A stretch of DNA of 6,228 nucleotides from Flavobacteriaceae bacterium (GCA_021151665.1 JAGKWW010000083.1:1-6228), one strand, 5' to 3'; numbered from the stretch's first letter, positions 1 through 5,580 are shown. Translations and numbers: made by a program. Notes: generated by a model not told the origin, from the letters alone.

Positions 1-72
1 ATATATTACTTTATTGATATTCAATGCTTAAGATTGACTTAAGGTGCTATATAGCTCGAAATTGCCGGTTTT

Positions 73-80
73 CAAAGCTA
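73..80 (-). promoter_or_regulatory. Candidate -7 promoter element for a leftward gene outside the window
   Basis: On the minus strand these bases read TAGCTTTG, an exact match to the Bacteroidota -7 consensus TAnnTTTG. No good TTG -33 element lies about 20 bp upstream; the nearest triplet there is TTA, as expected if the promoter needs an activator. No ATG occurs on the minus strand between here and base 1, so any gene it serves must start beyond the window edge. Support comes mainly from the repeated elements exactly 28 bp upstream, matched at the kinase promoter. Confidence 0.5.
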
Positions 81-108
81 ACAATATTTTTAATAACTGT
101 TAAAACTT

Positions 109-139
109 TGCGGCAAATAGTTATAAACGTGCGGTAAAC
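109..139 (-). promoter_or_regulatory. Paired direct-repeat operator, candidate LytTR regulator site
   Basis: Read on the minus strand, two 10-bp elements GTTTACCGCA (139-130) and ATTTGCCGCA (118-109) lie in the same orientation, separated by 11 bp (21-bp period, two helical turns). The proximal copy is 28 bp from the -7 box at 73-80. The same spacing and motif recur upstream of the kinase. LytTR-domain regulators generally bind pairs of short direct repeats about 21-22 bp apart next to the core promoter, so the adjacent regulator is the obvious candidate binder. The match to the published general LytTR consensus is only partial. Confidence 0.55.
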
Positions 140-151
140 AGATATTATTTG

Positions 152-832
152 TTATAAAAAACGATTGAGTTCATCCTTGTAAGTGTCTCCCACTGGGATT
201 ACAAAGTCGGCAATCTGCACTGTTTTGTTATAGATGGTCTTAATACGTTTTACGGGAATTATGTAGGAACGATGAATGCGTACAAAGTCGTTGGCAGGAA
301 GTTTTTCCAACATGCCTTTCATCGGGATGCGCGTCGTGATGGCAGGCTTGCCCTCGAGGTGTATACGGATGTAATCGTCAAGCCCTTCGATCAGGATAAT
401 ATCATCAAAAGCAATTTTATGCAATTTATAGTCGGCACGTATCAGCAGGAAGTTTTGCTCCGGCGTGTGCTGCCTGTTTCGTAATTCCTTTACTACTTTG
501 TCTGTAGCCGATTGAAACCTTTCGTACGAAAAGGGTTTTAATAAATAATCAATAGCATTTACATTAAAGCCTTCTACGGCATATTCGCTGTAGGCAGTAG
601 TAAAAATTACCAATGGCGCAGGGCTGAGTGTCTTGTAAAAGTCCATACCGCTTATCCCGGGCATTTGTATATCCAGAAAAATCAGGTCTACCGGGAATTT
701 CTTAAGGAAACGCCCCGCTTCGCCGGCCTTGGTAAAGGTTTTTTCGAGTGACAGATAATCCGTCGAAGCACAAAAATGTTCTATCACTTTGAGGGCGAGA
801 GGCTCATCGTCTATGGCTATGGCTTTTATCAT
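152..832 (-). CDS. LytTR-family response regulator
   Basis: Cytoplasmic two-component response regulator of 226 residues, expected to bind DNA when phosphorylated by the kinase encoded just upstream. The receiver domain spans about residues 3-118. It has the acidic pair D8-D9, the phospho-acceptor D54 in FLDIQMPG, the switch threonines T78-T79, and K99 followed by P100. The LytTR DNA-binding domain covers about 125-226 and ends with the typical FVRIHRSYIIPVKRI block (183-197) and a PVGDTYKD segment. Its ATG overlaps the kinase stop codon in a shared ATGA (829-832), so the two proteins are translationally coupled and very probably form a cognate pair. No terminator follows the TAA at 152-154. 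Length and domain order are those usual for the LytR/AlgR/AgrA group in Bacteroidota. The regulated genes cannot be read from the protein, but paired repeats next to the operon promoter and beyond the gene's 3' end suggest autoregulation and control of a left-hand neighbour. Confidence 0.95.
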   Translation of the reverse strand: MIKAIAIDDEPLALKVIEHFCASTDYLSLEKTFTKAGEAGRFLKKFPVDLIFLDIQMPGISGMDFYKTLSPAPLVIFTTAYSEYAVEGFNVNAIDYLLKPFSYERFQSATDKVVKELRNRQHTPEQNFLLIRADYKLHKIAFDDIILIEGLDDYIRIHLEGKPAITTRIPMKGMLEKLPANDFVRIHRSYIIPVKRIKTIYNKTVQIADFVIPVGDTYKDELNRFL

Positions 833-1866
833 TGAAGGTCTATCTTTAGCGATACTTGGTAATCTGTATCTGTTTCTTTTACATCGAGCTCATATTTTCC
901 CTTGTACAGGTATTCCAGCCGTTTCAGGGTGTTGTCAATGCCTTGCTCGGTTTTTTCCTCATCAGTAATTACAACCGCCGATTTTTTATTACGCACAAAC
1001 ATTTCCAAATGGTTGCCCTGTATAGTAATACAGATGGCAATTTCTGATTCTGCTTCGGGGTTAAGCCCGTATTTAAAAGCATTTTCAATGAACGGTATTA
1101 AGAGAAGCGGCGATATAGCTTTGCCGGCGGGCGCCCCTATCACTTCAAATGAAAATTGGGTATTTTCATCCATTCGCAGGTGCTGGAGGGCAATGTAGTT
1201 CCGTACATATTCAATTTCTTTATCCAGCGCAACGGTTTCCCGTGAACTTTCGCTTACCACGTACCGCATAATTGATGAGAGCTTCAGGATGGCGCCCGGG
1301 GTGTCTTCCGACTTAATAAGCGCCAGTGAATAGAGGCTGTTGAGTGTATTAAAAAGAAAATGCGGATTGATCTGCGCCTTCAGGTACGAAACTTCTGTTT
1401 TAAGTTTTTCATTTTGGATGTCGCCCAGACGGATGTTAATACGTATCAGAAAGGAAAGCGAAAATACCAGGAGGAAATGAAAGATGCCGCTCGCCTCCAG
1501 AAAGAACCTTACATCCGGGCCGTGATGATGGTGGCGTGGGAAAGGTAAAGGCATATCTTTCGGAATATGAATTGTGCCAAACCGCGCTACCAAAAACGGT
1601 AGTAAGGCGATCAAAACGAAAGACAATGACACTATTACAAAATAGCTACGACGCCTGCCGCTAAAATAAAACCTGGGGATAAAGTACAGATAATTGGCGT
1701 AAAAAAAGATAAGCAGCAAAATATAGGAGGCAAAACTCCTTAAAAACGGTGCAACTGTAAACAGGTTGATATTTTCATCAAAATCGGGAGAGGAAAATAC
1801 CGGGATGCTTAAAAACAAGGCGCTGCCTAGTATATGCAGCAGGTAGGGAGGGATTTTCTTTACCAT
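829..1866 (-). CDS. LytS-type sensor histidine kinase, four membrane helices
   Basis: Membrane sensor kinase that autophosphorylates on histidine and passes phosphate to the overlapping LytTR regulator. Numbering is from the ATG at 1866-1864 (345 residues). Hydrophobic helices lie at about 7-25, 44-63, 74-95 and 122-143. Positive charges (PRFYFSGRRR) place the helix 2-3 loop in the cytoplasm and the helix 3-4 loop in the periplasm; that outer loop contains four consecutive histidines (112-115). The His_kinase domain follows with the phospho-acceptor H169 in AQINPHFLFNTLNSLYSLAL. The ATPase domain has an N-box IPFIENAFKYGL (N262), a VRNKK stretch and a GIDNTLKRLEYLY segment (about 309-321). 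A seven-residue longer reading frame begins at a TTG at 1887-1885, but that TTG is part of a good -7 promoter box, so the ATG is preferred. The ligand is unknown, and there is no recognisable PAS, 7TMR or GAF sensor domain. Confidence 0.93.
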   Translation of the reverse strand: MVKKIPPYLLHILGSALFLSIPVFSSPDFDENINLFTVAPFLRSFASYILLLIFFYANYLYFIPRFYFSGRRRSYFVIVSLSFVLIALLPFLVARFGTIHIPKDMPLPFPRHHHHGPDVRFFLEASGIFHFLLVFSLSFLIRINIRLGDIQNEKLKTEVSYLKAQINPHFLFNTLNSLYSLALIKSEDTPGAILKLSSIMRYVVSESSRETVALDKEIEYVRNYIALQHLRMDENTQFSFEVIGAPAGKAISPLLLIPFIENAFKYGLNPEAESEIAICITIQGNHLEMFVRNKKSAVVITDEEKTEQGIDNTLKRLEYLYKGKYELDVKETDTDYQVSLKIDLQ

Positions 1867-1884
1867 TTTATCATCAGCAATGGC

Positions 1885-1892
1885 CAAAATTA
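1885..1892 (-). promoter_or_regulatory. -7 promoter element of the kinase-regulator operon
   Basis: Minus-strand TAATTTTG matches TAnnTTTG and lies 18 bases above the ATG at 1866, a distance similar to the -7 boxes of the DUF3050 and acyl-CoA dehydrogenase genes. The final TTG of the box is the codon from which a longer kinase frame could be read, which argues against that TTG being a start. No TTG is present at -33; the corresponding triplet is ATG. Confidence 0.55.
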
Positions 1893-1920
1893 CAAATTAA
1901 AACCATCACGTTCATGATAT

Positions 1921-1951
1921 TGCGGTAAATGCAGCCTTTATGAGGGTAAAC
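1921..1951 (-). promoter_or_regulatory. Paired direct-repeat operator upstream of the kinase gene
   Basis: On the minus strand the distal element GTTTACCCTC (1951-1942) and the proximal element ATTTACCGCA (1930-1921) are separated by 11 bp. The proximal element is 28 bp above the -7 box, identical geometry to the pair at 109-139. The distal copy is degenerate: it keeps GTTTACC but not the final CGCA. It touches the terminator of the preceding gene, so it sits at the far edge of a compact intergenic region. Confidence 0.55.
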
Positions 1952-1979
1952 AAAAAAGCCCGCCTAAATAGCGGGCTTT
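1952..1979 (-). terminator. Rho-independent terminator of the DUF3050 gene
   Basis: Five bases after the stop codon, a perfect 9-bp stem (AAAGCCCGC at 1955-1963 with GCGGGCTTT at 1971-1979, 7-base loop) is followed on the minus strand by a run of six T. It closes the DUF3050 transcript just before the kinase promoter region. Confidence 0.9.
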
Positions 1980-1983
1980 GTCA

Positions 1984-2769
1984 TTAAATCGCAGCCATAT
2001 CGTGGGCTGTAATGTAGCTTTCAATTGCATCCCATAATCCAATTCGTTTCGATAAGGCCTCCTGTGCCGTTTCTTGTACCTCTTTCCACTTTTGTGCATC
2101 ATCGCCGCAAAGCTCTGCCATCATCTGCATTGCCATCGGGCCGTGCTCATCGCCGTCCAGCTCAATGTGGCGCTCAAAATAATACACCAGCTTATCAAGG
2201 TTAGCCTCGGGGAAGTTAGCCTGGAAGTTTTTGAGTATTTCTGTAAACATCGACGGGATCAGGTCTTCGCGGCCAAAGGTGAAGGCTGCTGCAATCTGGT
2301 GCGCTTCGCCGTGCTCAATGGTACGGAAGGTGAAATCAAGAAATGCCTTAATATTCTCGTGCAGCTTCGCCTGCTTAATGCTCACAAATATGTTTTGTGT
2401 GGCAACCACGTTTTCAAGAAAGTTTTCAATGCCCGATGTATCGGCACCGCAGGCTTTCATGGCATCAATATACATCTCGTAATGGCTCTGCCTCCGGCCG
2501 TCACTATTAACGTCGGTTTCCTCAGCGAGGACGATCTCGTTGATGAGGTAACGGGTCTGCGGATTGCCTACGGGCATCCACGGTGTAGTGGTGCAGGTAA
2601 GCTTGGATTGCAATGCTTTCAGCAGCGACATGAAGTCCCACACTGCGTACACATGGCCTTCTACAAAGTGGCGGAGGTCATCGGGTGTTTTTACTTTTGT
2701 ATACAGCGGGTGATTTAACAACAGCTCCTTTTGCGAACGGATGTTGTTGTTGATAGTAGCTATATTCAT
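1984..2769 (-). CDS. DUF3050 family protein, heme-oxygenase-like fold
   Basis: A 261-residue soluble protein with no signal peptide or membrane segment. I recognise it as the DUF3050 family, which is all-helical and related to heme-oxygenase/TenA-like folds; its function is not established. Family-like blocks are LRHFVEGHVYAVWDFMSLLKAL (32-53), a YLINEIVLAEETDVNSDGR stretch (74-92), HYEMYIDAM (96-104), EHGEAHQIAAAFTFGRED (152-169) and ERHIELDGDEHGPMA (199-213). The many conserved Glu, Asp and His residues in these helices resemble metal ligands, especially H201, D205 and H209. Start ATG at 2769 lies 14 bases below a TAATTTTG promoter box, and a strong terminator follows the TAA, so it appears to be transcribed alone. 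Neighbours give no pathway clue. An oxygenase or oxidase role is inference only. Confidence 0.85.
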   Translation of the reverse strand: MNIATINNNIRSQKELLLNHPLYTKVKTPDDLRHFVEGHVYAVWDFMSLLKALQSKLTCTTTPWMPVGNPQTRYLINEIVLAEETDVNSDGRRQSHYEMYIDAMKACGADTSGIENFLENVVATQNIFVSIKQAKLHENIKAFLDFTFRTIEHGEAHQIAAAFTFGREDLIPSMFTEILKNFQANFPEANLDKLVYYFERHIELDGDEHGPMAMQMMAELCGDDAQKWKEVQETAQEALSKRIGLWDAIESYITAHDMAAI

Positions 2770-2783
2770 AGAATTCTTTTTTG

Positions 2784-2791
2784 CAAAATTA
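2784..2791 (-). promoter_or_regulatory. -7 promoter element of the DUF3050 gene
   Basis: Minus-strand TAATTTTG matches TAnnTTTG, 14 bases above the ATG at 2769. A second match, TATTTTTG, lies farther upstream at 2840-2847. Neither has a clear TTG at the -33 position. Confidence 0.45.
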
Positions 2792-2870
2792 TAGGTGCAA
2801 ACTGGATTAATAATTGATTTTGTATCGTTTTTATCAATTCAAAAATAATGCCTGATTATACCTGATATAT

Positions 2871-2900
2871 ACGTATAAGATGTGAATAAGGTTTATACGT
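2871..2900. repeat. Inverted repeat upstream of the DUF3050 gene
   Basis: ACGTATAA (2871-2878) and TTATACGT (2893-2900) are perfect 8-bp inverted arms around a 14-bp spacer. The left arm overlaps the palindrome TATACGTATA (2868-2877), and a tandem CCTGATTATA/CCTGATATAT lies just before it (2851-2870). It lies between the terminator of the upstream gene and the promoter boxes of the DUF3050 gene, where an operator would be expected; no binder is known. Confidence 0.4.
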
Positions 2901-2914
2901 TGCGTATTCAGGCT

Positions 2915-2940
2915 AAAAAAAAGCCCCATTGCTGGAGCTT
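2915..2940 (-). terminator. Rho-independent terminator of the acyl-CoA dehydrogenase gene
   Basis: Just after the TAA, a 7-bp stem with one G-T pair (2934-2940 with 2921-2927, 6-base loop) is followed on the minus strand by a continuous run of T ending at 2915. This is a standard terminator and separates this gene from the DUF3050 gene. Confidence 0.85.
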
Positions 2941-2945
2941 GATTT

Positions 2946-4124
2946 TTATTTGAAGGCTGCGTGGCCCGTAATGTCCATTCCCGTGATCAGGAGGTGGATG
3001 TCATGAGTACCTTCGTAAGTGATAACGCTCTCGAGGTTCATCATGTGGCGCATAATAGGGTATTCGCCGGTGATACCCATACCACCCAGTATCTGGCGTG
3101 CCTCCCGGGCTATATGAATTGCCATATCAACGTTGTTGCGCTTAGCCATAGAGATCTGTGCCGATGTAGCCTTGCCTTCATTGCGAAGTACACCTAGCCT
3201 CCAGGTAAGCAGCTGCGCTTTGGTGATCTCGGTGATCATTTCGGCCAGCTTTTTCTGCTGAAGCTGTGTCGCGGCAATCGGCTTGTCAAACTGTATACGC
3301 TCTTTAGCATAGCGAAGTGCAGTGTCATAGCAATCCATTGCAGCGCCTATAGCACCCCATGCAATACCGTAACGCGCCGAGTCAAGACAGCCCAGCGGTC
3401 CGCCAAGGCCTGATTTATTAGGCAGCAGGTTTTCTTTCGGAACTTTTACATTATCAAATATCAGCTCGCCAGTAGCCGAAGCACGAAGCGACCATTTATT
3501 ATGTGTTTCAGGTGTGGTAAAGCCTTCCATGCCACGCTCTACAATAAGCCCGTGAATACGGCCTTCCTCATCCTTAGCCCATACCACAGCAATATCAGCA
3601 AACGGTGCGTTAGAAATCCACATCTTGGCGCCGTTAAGGAGGTAGTGGTCGCCTTTATCTTTAAAGTTAGTTACCATCCCGCCCGGGTTAGACCCGTAGT
3701 CCGGCTCGGTAAGGCCAAAACACCCCATAAACTCGCCGCTGGCAAGTTTTGGAAGGTATTTCATGCGTTGCTCCTCGTTACCATACTTCCATATCGGGTA
3801 CATTACCAGCGAAGACTGTACTGATGCCGTAGAACGAACACCGCTGTCGCCGCGCTCTATTTCCTGCATGATGAGTCCGTAAGAAATCTGGTCGAGGCCT
3901 GCGCCGCCATACTCTTCGGGTATATAAGGGCCAAAAGCGCCGATATCGGCAAGGCCTTTAATGATCTGTTTTGGGAATTCTGCCTTTTGGGCATAGTCTT
4001 CTATAATAGGAGAAACTTCGCGCTTTACCCATTCGCGGGCAGCATCGCGCACCATTTTATGCTCATCTGTGAGCAGTTCATCTAAAAGATAATAGTCAGG
4101 TGCCTGGAAAAGATCGGGTTTCAT
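2946..4124 (-). CDS. Acyl-CoA dehydrogenase, glutaryl-CoA dehydrogenase type
   Basis: FAD-dependent acyl-CoA dehydrogenase of 392 residues, normal length for the family. The sequence follows glutaryl-CoA dehydrogenase closely. GVRSTASVQSSLVMYPI (95-111) contains R97 at the place of the arginine that binds the substrate's terminal carboxylate. GCFGLTEPDYGSNPG (134-148) and WISN (169-172) are flavin and substrate contacts. FSLRASATG-like WSLRASATGE is at 211-220, and ARYGIAWGAIGA at 250-261. TYEGTHDIH (369-377) supplies the catalytic base E371. The expected reaction is oxidative decarboxylation of glutaryl-CoA to crotonyl-CoA in lysine/tryptophan breakdown, passing electrons to electron-transfer flavoprotein. 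It has its own promoter box and terminator and no pathway neighbours. Many flavobacterial copies are annotated only as acyl-CoA dehydrogenase, so substrate choice remains an inference from the retained arginine and glutamate. Confidence 0.92.
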   Translation of the reverse strand: MKPDLFQAPDYYLLDELLTDEHKMVRDAAREWVKREVSPIIEDYAQKAEFPKQIIKGLADIGAFGPYIPEEYGGAGLDQISYGLIMQEIERGDSGVRSTASVQSSLVMYPIWKYGNEEQRMKYLPKLASGEFMGCFGLTEPDYGSNPGGMVTNFKDKGDHYLLNGAKMWISNAPFADIAVVWAKDEEGRIHGLIVERGMEGFTTPETHNKWSLRASATGELIFDNVKVPKENLLPNKSGLGGPLGCLDSARYGIAWGAIGAAMDCYDTALRYAKERIQFDKPIAATQLQQKKLAEMITEITKAQLLTWRLGVLRNEGKATSAQISMAKRNNVDMAIHIAREARQILGGMGITGEYPIMRHMMNLESVITYEGTHDIHLLITGMDITGHAAFK

Positions 4125-4147
4125 TGGCTAAATTGTTTTAACAGGGG

Positions 4148-4155
4148 CAAAAGTA
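4148..4155 (-). promoter_or_regulatory. -7 promoter element of the acyl-CoA dehydrogenase gene
   Basis: Minus-strand TACTTTTG matches TAnnTTTG and is 23 bases above the ATG at 4124. No well-spaced TTG -33 element is present; the nearest lies only 14 bp upstream. Confidence 0.45.
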
Positions 4156-4170
4156 GCGAACAAACCTAAC

Positions 4171-4206
4171 AAATCCATAAAATATTGTGGTATTTTTTAT
4201 GGATTT
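4171..4206 (-). terminator. AT-rich 12-bp inverted repeat, probable terminator of the methyltransferase transcript
   Basis: AAATCCATAAAA (4171-4182) and TTTTATGGATTT (4195-4206) are perfect 12-bp arms around a 12-base loop, 19 bases after the methyltransferase stop codon. The stem is AT-rich and is followed by a mixed GTTAGGTTTG rather than a clean T run, so it is a weaker terminator than the other two. It also lies just upstream of the acyl-CoA dehydrogenase promoter box, so an operator role is possible. Confidence 0.55.
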
Positions 4207-4225
4207 AAAAGTATGGTGAAAAGCA

Positions 4226-4936
4226 TTACATCTTCAGGTAAAAATCCTTTGTCAATGCAATATATTCCGTAGTGTATTCATGGCGGCCGATCTCGATAAT
4301 CAGTTCATCAATTTCAGCTTCTTTTTCGTCGAATGAAAATGCCATCAGGCTGCGCTTGGTTTCGCTTCCGGGTGTCCCTTTAACTCTTGTTATTTTAAAT
4401 GGGTGCAGCCCTTCATCTGCAGCGAACGTTATAAAACGTTCTTCCTCTTTATAAGGAAGGATAACAGCAAGTACTCCATTATCAGAAAGCAGAATGCCGG
4501 CGGCTTCGGCGAGGTCTTCAAAAGGTAATGCGTCGGCAAAGCGGGCAATGTCGCGCTGTTCATTTCCGGATGTGTAGTCTTCAGTGTAAAAAGGAGGGTT
4601 TGAAACGATGAGGTCGTATTCGTCTTCCGGCTCTTCCATAAATTCATCCAGCCCTGCATGGTAGCAGAAAAGCCTGTCGGCCCAGGGCGACTCCTCAAAG
4701 TTTTCTACACATTGCTCATAGGCATCTTCGTCTATCTCCAGAGCGTCTACCTGCTCGGCATCGCAACGCTGGGCAAGCATCAATGCAATAAGCCCGGTAC
4801 CTGCTCCAATATCCAATATATTATAAGGAGTATGGCTTGTCGGGGCCCATGCGCCAAGCAGTACGCCATCGGTACCCACCTTCATGGCACATCGGTCTTG
4901 CTTAATAGTGAATTGCTTAAAATTGAAAACAGACAT
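4226..4936 (-). CDS. trmN6: tRNA1(Val) (adenine37-N6)-methyltransferase
   Basis: S-adenosylmethionine-dependent methyltransferase of the YfiC/TrmN6 family, which methylates N6 of adenine 37 next to the anticodon of a valine tRNA. Numbering is from the ATG at 4936-4934 (236 residues). The family opening FNFKQFTIKQDRCAMKVGTDGVLLGAW occupies about residues 4-30. Motif I is LDIGAGTG (41-48), and the acidic residue ending strand 2 is in ALEIDED. The catalytic NPPFY motif is at 113-117. The open frame continues upstream to a TTG at 4978, but those 14 residues are Leu/Ser/His-rich, lie over a degenerate tandem repeat and do not resemble the family N-terminus, so I reject them. It follows rimM after 99 bases with no promoter box that I can see, so it is probably the third gene of the rpsP-rimM transcript. 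Confidence 0.9.
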   Translation of the reverse strand: MSVFNFKQFTIKQDRCAMKVGTDGVLLGAWAPTSHTPYNILDIGAGTGLIALMLAQRCDAEQVDALEIDEDAYEQCVENFEESPWADRLFCYHAGLDEFMEEPEDEYDLIVSNPPFYTEDYTSGNEQRDIARFADALPFEDLAEAAGILLSDNGVLAVILPYKEEERFITFAADEGLHPFKITRVKGTPGSETKRSLMAFSFDEKEAEIDELIIEIGRHEYTTEYIALTKDFYLKM

Positions 4937-4964
4937 TAGATGTAAGATGATAGATAATAGACTT
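4937..4964. repeat. Degenerate heptamer tandem repeat, unit about TAGATRA
   Basis: Four successive 7-base units, TAGATGT, AAGATGA, TAGATAA and TAGACTT, lie immediately upstream of the methyltransferase start codon. They lie in the gap within the rpsP-rimM-trmN6 group and account for the spurious in-frame extension of the methyltransferase. Confidence 0.6.
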
Positions 4965-5002
4965 AGAGGACTGTGCAAGCTTTAAAACATCACCACAGTC
5001 AT

Positions 5003-5026
5003 AACCCGAAACCTGAAACCCGGAAC
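5003..5026. repeat. Degenerate heptamer tandem repeat, unit AACCYGR
   Basis: Units AACCCGA, AACCTGA, AACCCGG and a partial AAC run without interruption just downstream of the rimM stop codon. The unit differs in sequence from the neighbouring heptamer array but has the same 7-base length. Confidence 0.65.
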
Positions 5027-5035
5027 TTTTAAAAA

Positions 5036-5563
5036 TTAACCCAGATAAAGATCAACAAGTCCTTCCGGTGTGTTAAGCACGATCTTTTTGTTTTCGCGGT
5101 CTACTTTTACAATAAACTGGTCAATCATCGGGACAAGGATCTCGATATCGCCTTTTTTTATTTCGAAAAGCGGCTGGGCAGAACTGTCATTTATACCTAC
5201 AATGGTACCGATGTCGCCGAGCCTTTGGTCTTCGGCCGTAAAACCTATAACCTCGTGGAAATAGAATTTGTCGCCTTCCAGTTTAGGAAGTTTGGTAAGC
5301 GGAAGGTAGAGTGCATGGCCGAGAATTTTCTCTGCGGCTTCTTCGCTGTCAATATCCTCAAACTTTACGCGGAGGAATTCGTTTTTATGCAGGCGGCTTT
5401 CTACAATAAAAAATGGAACCAGATGATTGTTGATCTCAACAAACACTGATTCCATATTTTCGAAAAACCCGGGATCATCGGTATCCAGCCAGGCCAGCAC
5501 CTCTCCCTTGTAGCTAAATTTCTTGGCGATCTTGCCTAAATAAAAACAATCTTCTTTACGCAT
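5036..5563 (-). CDS. rimM: 16S rRNA processing / 30S maturation factor RimM
   Basis: RimM is a ribosome assembly factor that binds the 30S head near protein S19 and helps mature the 3' domain of 16S rRNA. The 175-residue protein has the usual length and two-part build. An N-terminal beta-barrel covers about 5-88, beginning YLGKIAKKFSYKGEVLAWL, with the conserved glycine-rich turn at G20. The C-terminal PRC barrel covers about 98-172, with YFHEVIGFTAED, GDIGTIVGI, and the family closing block EILVPMIDQFIVKVDRENKKIVLNTPEGLVDLYL (141-174). The ATG at 5563 lies 17 bases after the rpsP stop codon, indicating cotranscription, which is the near-universal arrangement and couples a ribosomal protein with a subunit maturation factor. 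Confidence 0.95.
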   Translation of the reverse strand: MRKEDCFYLGKIAKKFSYKGEVLAWLDTDDPGFFENMESVFVEINNHLVPFFIVESRLHKNEFLRVKFEDIDSEEAAEKILGHALYLPLTKLPKLEGDKFYFHEVIGFTAEDQRLGDIGTIVGINDSSAQPLFEIKKGDIEILVPMIDQFIVKVDRENKKIVLNTPEGLVDLYLG

Positions 5564-5580
5564 TAGCGCCGTTGGGGAAA

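Noticed and set aside
73..139. Paired repeats as a 3' terminator or RNA element of the regulator gene
   Set aside because: The elements are direct, not inverted, so they do not fold as a hairpin, and there is no T run; their match to the kinase promoter spacing favours a DNA operator.
1522..1533. His4 run as an engineered tag or cloning artefact
   Set aside because: It lies in the middle of a natural membrane protein with mixed CAC/CAT codons and no vector sequence nearby.
2074..2718. 214-residue plus-strand reading frame
   Set aside because: It is fully antisense to the DUF3050 gene, its translation resembles no family, and it has no promoter or neighbour support.
152..2769. A new multi-gene system joining DUF3050 with the kinase and regulator
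   Set aside because: A strong terminator (1952-1979) and a separate kinase promoter split them, and no paired repeats occur upstream of the DUF3050 gene.
4937..4978. Fourteen-residue N-terminal extension of the methyltransferase from a TTG
   Set aside because: It runs through a tandem repeat and does not fit the family N-terminus, which begins at the ATG at 4936. It could be mistaken for a short hydrophobic signal, but the enzyme is cytoplasmic.
4937..5026. CRISPR-like or mobile-element repeat
   Set aside because: Units are only 7 bases and directly adjacent, with no spacers, no inverted ends and no transposase or cas gene in the window.
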